From Stappia sp. TSB10P1A (GTDB taxonomy: Bacteria > Pseudomonadota > Alphaproteobacteria > Rhizobiales > Stappiaceae), in contig NZ_FYAU01000029.1 of assembly GCF_900185725.1 (NCBI RefSeq), positions 248,001-312,000 of the forward strand: a DNA stretch of 64,000 nt. Direction: 5' to 3'. How positions within the stretch are numbered: the stretch's first letter is position 1; each line of letters starts with the position of its first letter. The position numbers and the translations under genes were made by a program. Positions 11,392-19,698 of this stretch are shown here, piece by piece. The notes below the pieces were generated by a model that saw nothing but the letters and a program-made list of their open reading frames with translations, ran no database searches and was not told where the DNA came from.

Positions 11392-11477
11392 TCGGTAACG
11401 CACCCTTCTGCGCGATTCGCGTTTGCGTTATGGTCTTTGCGAATCAGGTGCTTCGTGAGGCAGAACTGGCGTGACGG

Positions 11478-11592
11478 CCCGTTGGCGGCGGCCTGAAGCG
11501 GGTGGCCCGAAGCGGGCGACCTGAAACGGATGACCTGAAACGGGCGACCCGATGCGGGCGCTGCGATGCGGGCGACCCGATACGGGCGACAG
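11478..11592 (+). repeat. Degenerate tandem repeat upstream of divL
   Basis: Short repeats of the type GGGCGACCCGATGCGGGCG / GCGACCTGAAACGG recur about eight times between the ahcY terminator and the divL ribosome site. The 327-base gap 11278-11604 holds this array, the ahcY terminator and no gene. Confidence 0.6.
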
Positions 11593-11604
11593 GGGAACGA
11601 GCGG

Positions 11605-14127
11605 ATGCCGGCGGACGGCTGGGAACATGGGCGCGACCGCGCCGCATGGCGGGACATGAGTCGCAAGGCGCGGCTGGGTCTGTCGACCGCGCCGCTGGCC
11701 CTCGTCGCCTCCACCGGCCTGTGCCTTGCCCAGGACGCCGCTGCCACAACGCATCCGCTGCTGTCCGGCTCCTTCACCCCTGAAAAAGTGGTGTGGATCG
11801 CCGCGATCGGCGGTGCCGTCGCCTTCGCGGTGACCGCCGCCGTCACCCTGATCCGCAACATGCGGGCCAATTCCGGAACGCTCAGCAGCGCCACCCAGAC
11901 CAGCGCCCGGCTGGTCGCCCGGCTCGACCGGCTGGAAAGCCTGATCGCCTCCGACGACCAGCGCATCGTCATGTGGCAGCCGGGCGAGGACGAGCCCTTC
12001 GTCGCCGGCATGCTGGACGAGAGCTCCGGCGTGCCGCGCTCGCCCGCCAAGCTTCTCGCCTTCGGCTCCTGGCTGGAGGCGCGCGCCGCGGCCGCGCTCG
12101 ACCAGGCGGTCGACCGGTTGCGCCAGCATGGCGAATCCTTCCGCATGACCCTGCCGACCCGGTCCGGCGGCATGGTCGAGATCTGCGGCCGCCTCGCCGC
12201 CAGCGCACCGGTGCTGCGGCTGCGCGACCTGACCGGCGAGCGCCGGTCGCAGGCCGTGATGGCCGAGCGCAACGGCTCCATGACCCGCGAGCTGCAGACC
12301 CTGCGGGCGCTGCTCGACGGCATATCCTCGCCCGCCTGGCTGCGCGACGAGGAGGGGGCGCTGGTCTGGGTCAATGCCGCCTATGCGCGGGCGGTGGAAA
12401 CCGACAGCGGGGCGGCGGCGATCGAGGCCAGGGTCGAATTCCTCGACGCCAAGGGCCGCGGCCAGATCGAGCGCGGCCGCGACGAGAGCGGCCAGGCGCG
12501 CGCCCGCCTGCCGGCGGTGGCGGCCGGCGCCCGGCGGATCTTCGACGTCACCCAGATCTCGGTGGAGACCGGCTCCGGCGGCCTTGCCATCGATGTCAGC
12601 GAGTTGGAGAACGTGCGCCAGGAACTCGGCCGCACCATCGACTTCCACGCTCGCACGCTCGACCAGCTCGCCACCGCCGTCGCGATCTTCGGCGCCGACC
12701 GGCGGCTGCAGTTCTACAACGCCGCCTTCCGCGCCCTGTGGGACCTCGACGCCAGTTTCCTGGAAAGCAATCCGACGGACGCGGCCCTGCTCGACGCCCT
12801 GCGCGCTGCGCGCAAGCTGCCCGAGCAGGCCGACTATCGCGGCTGGCGCAACAAGCTGCTGGAGACCTATACCTCGCTCGACGCGCGCGAGTTCTGGTGG
12901 CACCTGCCGGACGGACGCACCCTGCGCGTGATCGCCAACCCGCATCCGCAGGGCGGCGTCACCTATATCTACGAGAACGTCACCGAGCGGCTGGAGCTGG
13001 AAAGCCGCTACAACTCGCTGATCCGCGTTCAGGGCGAGACGCTGGACAACCTGTCCGAGGCGGTGGCGGTGTTCGGCTCCGACGGGCGGCTGCGGCTGTG
13101 GAACCCGGCCTTTGAGACCATGTGGGACCTGGCCGACGAGCGGCTCGGCGACAGTCCGCACATCACCCGCGTCGTCGACATGGAGATGCTGGAGGAGGAC
13201 GAGGCGGCGACCTGGCGCCAGCTCGTGACGGCGGTGACCAGCCTTGCCGACAACCGCGAGCCGGTGTCGGACCGGCTGGAGCGCGAGAGCGGCGAGGCGA
13301 TCGACTATGCCACCGTGCCGCTGCCCGACGGCGGCACGCTGGTGACCTTCGTCAATGTGACGGACTCGGTCAATGTCGAGCGCGCCCTGCTCGACAAGAA
13401 CGAGGCGCTGGAACAGGCCGACCAGCTCAAGAACGCCTTCATCCAGCACGTCTCCTACGAATTGCGCTCGCCGCTGACCAACATCATCGGCTTCGCCCAG
13501 CTTCTCTCCGACCCGAAATTCGGCCCGCTGACCGACAAGCAGGGGGAGTATGTCGACTACATCCTCTCCTCCTCCTCGGCGCTGCTGGCGATCATCAACG
13601 ACATTCTCGACCTTGCCACCATCGATGCCGGCATCATGGAGCTCGACATTTCCTCGGTCGACGTCGCAAGGACCGTGCAGGCGGCGGTGGAGGGGCTGAA
13701 GGACCGGCTGGCCGACAGCGGCATCGCGCTGAAGCTGACCATCGCCGACGATGTCGGGGTGATCCAGGCCGACGAGCGGCGCCTGCGCCAGGTGCTGTTC
13801 AACCTGATCTCCAACGCGCTGCGCTTCTCCGATGTCGGCGGCACCATCGACGTCGCCTGCCTGCGCACGGCCAGCGCCATCGAGTTCCATGTCCGCGACC
13901 ATGGCTGCGGCATCCCCGAGGACATGCTCGACCAGGTCTTCGCCCGCTTCGTCGGCCGCGATGCCGGCCAGCGCCGCCGCGGCGCCGGGCTGGGCCTGTC
14001 CATCGTCAAGAGCTTCGTCGAGCTGCATGGCGGCACGGTCTCCATCGAGTCGGAAGAGGGGGTCGGCACTTATGTCGTCTGCCGATTTCCCTTCGCTCCC
14101 GATGCCCTTCAGCACGCCGCCGAGTGA
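11605..14127 (+). CDS. divL: DivL-like PAS sensor protein with Tyr at the phospho-acceptor position
   Basis: Membrane-anchored PAS protein of histidine-kinase architecture (about 840 residues). An N-terminal signal/anchor (LALVASTGLCLA) is followed by a second hydrophobic helix, then several PAS-like domains (about residues 220-580), the dimerisation helix, and a complete ATPase (NLISNALRFS, DHGCGIPEDM, GAGLGLSIVK). The H-box reads HVSYELRSP. The residue that should be His is Tyr618, encoded at 13456-13458, as in Caulobacter DivL, an allosteric regulator of CckA and cell polarity. The start at 11605 has AGGGGA 8 bases upstream; 11656 is an alternative. tsaE follows after 12 bases. Confidence 0.85.
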   Translation: MPADGWEHGRDRAAWRDMSRKARLGLSTAPLALVASTGLCLAQDAAATTHPLLSGSFTPEKVVWIAAIGGAVAFAVTAAVTLIRNMRANSGTLSSATQTSARLVARLDRLESLIASDDQRIVMWQPGEDEPFVAGMLDESSGVPRSPAKLLAFGSWLEARAAAALDQAVDRLRQHGESFRMTLPTRSGGMVEICGRLAASAPVLRLRDLTGERRSQAVMAERNGSMTRELQTLRALLDGISSPAWLRDEEGALVWVNAAYARAVETDSGAAAIEARVEFLDAKGRGQIERGRDESGQARARLPAVAAGARRIFDVTQISVETGSGGLAIDVSELENVRQELGRTIDFHARTLDQLATAVAIFGADRRLQFYNAAFRALWDLDASFLESNPTDAALLDALRAARKLPEQADYRGWRNKLLETYTSLDAREFWWHLPDGRTLRVIANPHPQGGVTYIYENVTERLELESRYNSLIRVQGETLDNLSEAVAVFGSDGRLRLWNPAFETMWDLADERLGDSPHITRVVDMEMLEEDEAATWRQLVTAVTSLADNREPVSDRLERESGEAIDYATVPLPDGGTLVTFVNVTDSVNVERALLDKNEALEQADQLKNAFIQHVSYELRSPLTNIIGFAQLLSDPKFGPLTDKQGEYVDYILSSSSALLAIINDILDLATIDAGIMELDISSVDVARTVQAAVEGLKDRLADSGIALKLTIADDVGVIQADERRLRQVLFNLISNALRFSDVGGTIDVACLRTASAIEFHVRDHGCGIPEDMLDQVFARFVGRDAGQRRRGAGLGLSIVKSFVELHGGTVSIESEEGVGTYVVCRFPFAPDALQHAAE

Positions 14128-14139
14128 CCGGCCCGCCGC

Positions 14140-15696
14140 ATGAGCGACACCGGTCCCGTATCGTCCCGCCGGCAGGCGGAGCCCGACCCCGGCGCGATCG
14201 CCCTGTCCTGCGGCGATGAGGCGGCGACCCGCCGCCTCGCCGAGGACATCGCCATGCTGCTTGCCCCCGGCGACTGCCTGTGCCTCGTCGGCGATCTCGG
14301 CGCCGGCAAGTCGACCTTCGCACGGGCCCTGCTGCGGACGCTCGCCGACGATCCCGCGCTGGAGGTGCCGAGCCCGACCTTCACCCTGGTCCAGACCTAT
14401 CCGCTGACCGCCCTGCCGGTCGCGCATTTCGACCTCTACCGGCTGGAGGATGAGGAGGAACTGGACGAACTCGGCCTCGACGAGGTGCTGGAGACCGGCG
14501 CCGCGCTGATCGAATGGCCGGAGCGGGCGGCCGCGCGCCTGCCGGGAAACCGGCTCATCTTGCGCATCGCCGCCGGCGACACGCCGCAGGCGCGCGCGAT
14601 CACCCTGCTGCCGCCGAACGAGGCCTGGCGCGCGCGGCTGGAGCGCACGCTGGCGATCCGCCGGCTGATCGAGGCGAGCGGGCTTGCCGGCGCCAGCCGA
14701 AGGCGCTTTGCGGCGGATGCCTCGGCCCGCCGCTTCGAGACGGTGCAGGCGGGGGCGGATCGCGCGGTGCTGATCGATTCGGCGCCGCTGCCGCCGCAGC
14801 CGGTGCTGCGCGACGGGTTGAGCTATCGCCAGCTCGTGCACCTCGCCGACGGGGTCGATGCGGTGGTCGCCGTCACCGAGGCCTTGCGCGCGCGCGGCCT
14901 GCGCGCACCGCGCACTCTCGGTGCGGATCTTTCGGCCGGGCTGGTGCTGCAGGAGGATCTCGGTCGCGGCAGCGTCGTCGAGGCCGGGCGGCCGGTGGCG
15001 GAGCGCTATCTCGCCGCCGCCGAGCTGCTGGCAAGGCTCCATGGCGCGCCGCCGCAGGCGGATCTGCCGCTGCCCGAGAGCTGCGGCGGCGGCAGCTACC
15101 GGCTGCCGCGCTTCGACCCGCGGGCGATGCGGGTCGAGGCCGGACTGTTCCTCCAATGGTATCTGCCGCATATGGGGGAGACGGTGTCCGATGCCCTGGA
15201 AGAGACCTTCGCGGCCTGCTGGGCGCCGCTGTTCGAGCGCGCGTCGCGGGACCGCAACTGGGTGCTGCGCGACTACCACTCGCCCAACCTGATCTGGCGC
15301 GAGGACGGCGAGGGCACCGACCGCCTCGGCCTTGTCGACACCCAGGACGCGATGATCGGCCCGGCCGCCTATGACGTTGCCTCGCTGGCGATGGACGCGC
15401 GCGTCGATGTGCCGGCGGAGCTGGAGCAGCAACTCGTCGCGCACTATCTCGCCCGGCGGCACGAGACCTTTCCCGGTTTCGACGAGGCGGCCTTCCGCCG
15501 CGACTACGCCATCATGGGCGCGCAGCGGGCGACCAAGATCCTCGGCATCTTCACCCGGCTCGCCGTGCGGGATCGAAAGCCCGGCTACCTTGTGCATCTG
15601 CCGCGCGTGCGCGAGTATCTCACCCGCTGCCTGCGCCATCCCGAGCTTGCCGAACTGGCCGGCTGGTTCGACGGCCGCCTCGGCGAGACCGGCTGA
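14140..15696 (+). CDS. TsaE - aminoglycoside-phosphotransferase-fold (AmgK-like) fusion protein
   Basis: Two enzymes in one 518-residue chain. The N-terminal 150 residues are TsaE, the ATPase that drives threonylcarbamoylation of tRNA A37. The P-loop VGDLGAGKSTFAR and the motif SPTFTLVQTY are visible. The remainder has the APH kinase fold, with catalytic RDYHSPNLIW and metal-binding LVDTQD. In several proteobacteria this kinase is AmgK, which phosphorylates N-acetylmuramate/N-acetylglucosamine at the anomeric position. The next gene is a MurU-like nucleotidyltransferase, so the pair probably recycles MurNAc to UDP-MurNAc. The recycling role is inferred from family and context; the TsaE call is firm. 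Confidence 0.88.
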   Translation: MSDTGPVSSRRQAEPDPGAIALSCGDEAATRRLAEDIAMLLAPGDCLCLVGDLGAGKSTFARALLRTLADDPALEVPSPTFTLVQTYPLTALPVAHFDLYRLEDEEELDELGLDEVLETGAALIEWPERAAARLPGNRLILRIAAGDTPQARAITLLPPNEAWRARLERTLAIRRLIEASGLAGASRRRFAADASARRFETVQAGADRAVLIDSAPLPPQPVLRDGLSYRQLVHLADGVDAVVAVTEALRARGLRAPRTLGADLSAGLVLQEDLGRGSVVEAGRPVAERYLAAAELLARLHGAPPQADLPLPESCGGGSYRLPRFDPRAMRVEAGLFLQWYLPHMGETVSDALEETFAACWAPLFERASRDRNWVLRDYHSPNLIWREDGEGTDRLGLVDTQDAMIGPAAYDVASLAMDARVDVPAELEQQLVAHYLARRHETFPGFDEAAFRRDYAIMGAQRATKILGIFTRLAVRDRKPGYLVHLPRVREYLTRCLRHPELAELAGWFDGRLGETG

Positions 15697-15762
15697 GCGG
15701 GCCGGGCCCCGAGGCGGCGCGGAGCATCCAATCCAACGGCCAATCAACGGAAAGAGGCGGAC

Positions 15763-16527
15763 TTGCAGGCAGATACGGATATCGGGGCGAGGAAACAGGC
15801 GGACGTTCGAGGCCCGAAGCGGGCCATCGTGCTGTCGGCCGGCATGGGCAAGCGCATGCGCCCGATCACCGCGACGACGCCCAAGCCGCTGATCTCCGTC
15901 GCCGGGCGGGCGCTGCTCGACCGGGCCTTCGACAAGCTGGTGGTCGCCGGCGTCGAGACCGTCGTCGTCAACGTGCATTACCTTGCCGATCTCGTTGAAG
16001 TGCATGCCCTGCGCTGGCAGGGACCGCCCGACGTGCTGATCTCCGACGAGCGTGCCGAGCTGCTGGAAACCGGCGGCGGTGTCGTCAAGGCGCTGCCGCT
16101 GCTCGGCGAGGAGCCGTTCTACCTGCTCAATTCCGACAGCACCTGGATCGAGGGCGTGAGGCCCAATCTGGAGCATCTGGCAAGGCACTTCGACCCGCAG
16201 AAGATGGACGCCCTGCTGCTCTTGTCCGGTCTCGTCACCGCCGTCGGCTATGACGGCAAGGGCGACTTCGTGATGGATGGGGACGGACGCCTGGCGCGGC
16301 GGGCAGAGCGCGAGGTCGCGCCCTTCGCCTATGTCGGCGGGGCGATCCTGCATCCGCGCCTGTTCGACGGCGCGCCGGCCGGGGCCTTTTCGCTCAACCG
16401 CCTGTTCGACGCGGCGATCGAGCGCGGCACCCTGTTCGGCGTGCTGATGGAGGGGATCTGGCTGCATGTCGGCACGCCGGAGGCGATCGATGCCGCCGAG
16501 CGCGCCATCCGCGACAGCGCCGCCTGA
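15763..16527 (+). CDS. MurU-like sugar-1-phosphate nucleotidyltransferase
   Basis: A 254-residue single-domain nucleotidyltransferase. The signature is VLSAGMGKRMRPITATTPKPL (residues about 23-43), followed by LLNSDSTW for the metal-binding acidic residue. MurU uses UTP to convert MurNAc-1-phosphate to UDP-MurNAc. The kinase half of the preceding gene would supply that substrate. The start is a TTG at 15763 with a GAGGCGG ribosome site; the next in-frame ATG (in MGKRM) is inside the catalytic motif, which forces the non-ATG start. addB begins 39 bases later. Confidence 0.85.
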   Translation: MQADTDIGARKQADVRGPKRAIVLSAGMGKRMRPITATTPKPLISVAGRALLDRAFDKLVVAGVETVVVNVHYLADLVEVHALRWQGPPDVLISDERAELLETGGGVVKALPLLGEEPFYLLNSDSTWIEGVRPNLEHLARHFDPQKMDALLLLSGLVTAVGYDGKGDFVMDGDGRLARRAEREVAPFAYVGGAILHPRLFDGAPAGAFSLNRLFDAAIERGTLFGVLMEGIWLHVGTPEAIDAAERAIRDSAA

Positions 16528-16566
16528 CGGCGTGCGGTCCGACGGCGGAAGGGGAGGCGGAGACTG

Positions 16567-19500
16567 ATGACAAGCCAGGCAAGGCCGCGTGTCCATACGA
16601 TCCCGCCCTCCGCGCCCTTCCTGCGGACCCTGGTCGATGCCCTGTTCGACGGGCGGCTGGTGCCGGGCTTCGACCCGGCCGCCGACCCGCTGGCGCTGGC
16701 CGACCTGACGCTTTACCTGCCGACCCGCCGCGCCGCCCGCGCCATCGCCCCGCTGATCCGCGGGAAGCTGGGCGGGGCGCCGGTGCTGCTGCCGGCGATC
16801 CGCCCGCTCGGCGATGTCGAGGAGGACCTGCACCTGTTGCAGGTCGAGGCCTGGGCCGACGGCTTGCCGCCGGCGCTGCCCGAGATGGAGCGGCGCTTCG
16901 CCATGACCCGGCTGGTGCAGGCCTGGGAGGGGGCGCTGCGCCGCGAGGTGCTGGGCCTGCCGCCCGGCGCGGTGCTGCGCGCGCCCGCCTCCGCCGCCGA
17001 TGCCGCGTGGCTGGCCGGCGACCTGCTGGCCCTGATGGACGAGATGGCGACGGAGGAGATCCCCTGGACCGGGCTCGCCGGCCTGGTGCCGGAGGACCAT
17101 GCCCGCTACTGGCAGATCACCCTGGACTTCCTGAAGATCGCCATGGAGCACTGGCCGGCCTATCTGGCAAGCCGGGAGGCGAGCGACCCGAAGGCGCGGC
17201 GCTCGATGCTGCTGCGGCGCGAGGCGGAGCGGCTGCGCCAGGCCCCGCCGCGCGGGCCGGTGATCGCCGCCGGCGCCACCGGCTCGATCCCGGCGATTGC
17301 CGACCTTCTCGCCGTCATCGCCGGGCTGGAGCGCGGTGCCGTGGTGCTGCCCGGCTTCGATGCGGCGATGGACGAGGACAGTTGGCGGGCGATCCTGGGG
17401 GGCGAGGGCGTTTCGGGGAGCCCCAGCCATCCGCAATACGGCATGGCGCGGCTCGCCGGCGCGCTGAAGATCTCGCGCGGCGAGGTGGTGCCGCTGGCAC
17501 TAGGCGCGAGCGAAGCCCTGCGGCTGCGCGACCGGCTGGTCGCGGAGGCCTTGCGGCCGGCCGAGACGACGGATGTCTGGCCGAGGGTCGTTGCCGAGGT
17601 TCCGGAAGAGGCGCGGGCTGGCGCCTTCGCCGATGTGGCGCTGATGGCGGCGCGCAACGAGGCGGAGGAGGCGCTGGCTGTTGCCACCGCCCTGCGCGCG
17701 GCTGTCGAGGAGGGCAAGACGGCGGCGCTGGTGACGCCGGACAGGACGCTGGCCCGCCGGGTCGCCGTCGAACTGTCGCGCTGGGGCCTGCAGCCGGACG
17801 ACAGCGCCGGCCGGCCGCTCGACCAGACCGCGCCCGGCGTGCTCGCCCGCCTCGCCGCCCGGCTGGCGCTGGACGGGCTGGAGCCGGTGGCGCTGCTCGC
17901 CCTGCTGAAACACCCGCTGACGCGGCTTGGTTTGCCGTCTAACAAGATCCGTGCCGCGGCGCGCGCGCTGGAGCGCGCGGTGCTGCGCGGGCCGCGCGCC
18001 AGGGCCGGCACCGGCGGCCTGCGCGAGGCGGTCGCCGCCGCGCGCCGGCTGGCGACCGAAGGCGAGACCCCGCCGCGGCTGCCCCGCTGGCAGAAGCTGC
18101 ATGAGGACGACTGGGACGATGTCGCCGACCTCGTCGATAGGTTGGCGCAGGCGCTGGTTCCGCTGGAGCGCCATGCGGAGACGCGCGAACCGGTCGACGT
18201 GGTGCAGCTTGCCGCCGATCACGAGGCGGTGCTGGTGCGGCTGGCCTGCGACGAGGAGGGCCGTTCCGACGAGCTCTATGCCGGCGAGGCCGGCGAGGGG
18301 CTCGCCGCCGCCTTTGCCGGGATGATCGCCGCCGGTCCCGCCGGCCTCGCGGCGCCCGCCGCCGACTGGCCGGACATGTTCATCGCCCTCGTCTCCGGCA
18401 TCAATGTCCGCCGCCGCCTGCCGGGCGATCCGCGCATCGCCATCTTCGGCCCGATGGAGGCGCGGCTGCAGGATTTCGACCTGCTGGTGCTGGGGGCGCT
18501 CAACGAGGGCAACTGGCCGCAGGCGACGCGCAACGACCCCTGGCTCAACCGGCCGATGAAGGGCGGGCTCGGCCTCGACCCGCCGGAGCGGCGCATCGGC
18601 GCGGCCGCCCATGATTTCTCGCAGGCGCTGGGCGCAAGACAGGTCATCCTGTCGCGGGCCGAGCGCTCTGGCGGCGCGCCGGCCGTCGCCTCGCGCTGGC
18701 TGCTGCGGCTGACGACGCTGCTGGGCCACGGCGTCACCGCCGCGATGCAGGCGCGGGGGCAGGCCCTGCTGGCGCTCGCCGCCCATCTCGACCGGGCCGA
18801 GGCGGGAGTTGCGCCGATCGCGCGGCCGGAACCGGCGCCGCCCGTTGCCGCCCGCCCGCGCCGGATCTCGGTGACCGAGGTGGAACTGCTGATCCGCGAT
18901 CCGTATGCGCTCTATGCCCGCAAGGTGCTGGTGCTCGACCCGGTCGAGCCGATCGGCGGCGATCCGGGCGCGGCGGAAAAGGGCACGCTGATCCACGATT
19001 GCCTCGCCGACTTTCTGAAGAGCTGGCACGGCCCGTTCGACGCGGCGGCGCTGGCGCATCTTCTCGCCATCGGCCGGGCGCGGTTCGCCCCGCTCGATGC
19101 CTTCCCGGCGATCCGCGCCGTGTGGTGGCTGCGCTTCGAGCGGATCGCCGCCGCCTTCATCCGCCACGAGGCGGCGCGCGCGGACCTGATCGCCGGCCGC
19201 CATCTGGAGATCCCCGGCGCGCTGGAGCTCGATCTTGCCCCCGGCGGCCGCGTCACCCTGTCGGCGCGGGCCGACCGTATCGACCAGATGGCCGATGGCA
19301 CGCTGGCGGTGATCGACTACAAGACCGGGCAGGCGCCGAGCGACAAGGAGGTCGCCGCGCTGCTGGCGCCGCAATTGCCGCTGGAAGTGGCGATGATCGG
19401 CAAGGGCGCCTTCGGCGAGGTCGATAGGGCAGCGCCCGTCGCAACGCTCGCCTATCTGCGTCTCACCGGCGGGCGCACGCCGCTGGAATGGCAGGACCGG

Positions 19501-19698
19501 ACGCCGAAGATCGCCAGCGTCGACGAGTTGGCGGCCGAGGCGCTGGCCCGCACGATCAAACTCTTTGCCGGCTATGAAAACCCGCAAAAGGGCTATCTGT
19601 CGCGCGCCAGGGTGCGCAAGGAAGCGGAGATGTCCGGCCCTTACGACCATCTGGCGCGGGTGCGCGAATGGGCGCTGGGTGGAGGGGAGGAGGAATGA
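16567..19698 (+). CDS. addB: AddB, helicase-nuclease subunit of AddAB
   Basis: A 1,043-residue subunit of the AddAB complex, which processes double-strand breaks for RecA-dependent repair, the alphaproteobacterial counterpart of RecBCD. The N-terminal half is a degenerate helicase-like domain, and LPTRRAARAI is typical of AddB. LNEGNWPQATRNDPWLNRPM is the characteristic mid-protein motif. The C-terminus has a PD-(D/E)XK nuclease with the key Asp and Lys in VIDYKTGQAP. The stop overlaps the addA start by 4 bases (ATGA), ensuring equal synthesis. Confidence 0.95.
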   Translation: MTSQARPRVHTIPPSAPFLRTLVDALFDGRLVPGFDPAADPLALADLTLYLPTRRAARAIAPLIRGKLGGAPVLLPAIRPLGDVEEDLHLLQVEAWADGLPPALPEMERRFAMTRLVQAWEGALRREVLGLPPGAVLRAPASAADAAWLAGDLLALMDEMATEEIPWTGLAGLVPEDHARYWQITLDFLKIAMEHWPAYLASREASDPKARRSMLLRREAERLRQAPPRGPVIAAGATGSIPAIADLLAVIAGLERGAVVLPGFDAAMDEDSWRAILGGEGVSGSPSHPQYGMARLAGALKISRGEVVPLALGASEALRLRDRLVAEALRPAETTDVWPRVVAEVPEEARAGAFADVALMAARNEAEEALAVATALRAAVEEGKTAALVTPDRTLARRVAVELSRWGLQPDDSAGRPLDQTAPGVLARLAARLALDGLEPVALLALLKHPLTRLGLPSNKIRAAARALERAVLRGPRARAGTGGLREAVAAARRLATEGETPPRLPRWQKLHEDDWDDVADLVDRLAQALVPLERHAETREPVDVVQLAADHEAVLVRLACDEEGRSDELYAGEAGEGLAAAFAGMIAAGPAGLAAPAADWPDMFIALVSGINVRRRLPGDPRIAIFGPMEARLQDFDLLVLGALNEGNWPQATRNDPWLNRPMKGGLGLDPPERRIGAAAHDFSQALGARQVILSRAERSGGAPAVASRWLLRLTTLLGHGVTAAMQARGQALLALAAHLDRAEAGVAPIARPEPAPPVAARPRRISVTEVELLIRDPYALYARKVLVLDPVEPIGGDPGAAEKGTLIHDCLADFLKSWHGPFDAAALAHLLAIGRARFAPLDAFPAIRAVWWLRFERIAAAFIRHEAARADLIAGRHLEIPGALELDLAPGGRVTLSARADRIDQMADGTLAVIDYKTGQAPSDKEVAALLAPQLPLEVAMIGKGAFGEVDRAAPVATLAYLRLTGGRTPLEWQDRTPKIASVDELAAEALARTIKLFAGYENPQKGYLSRARVRKEAEMSGPYDHLARVREWALGGGEEE

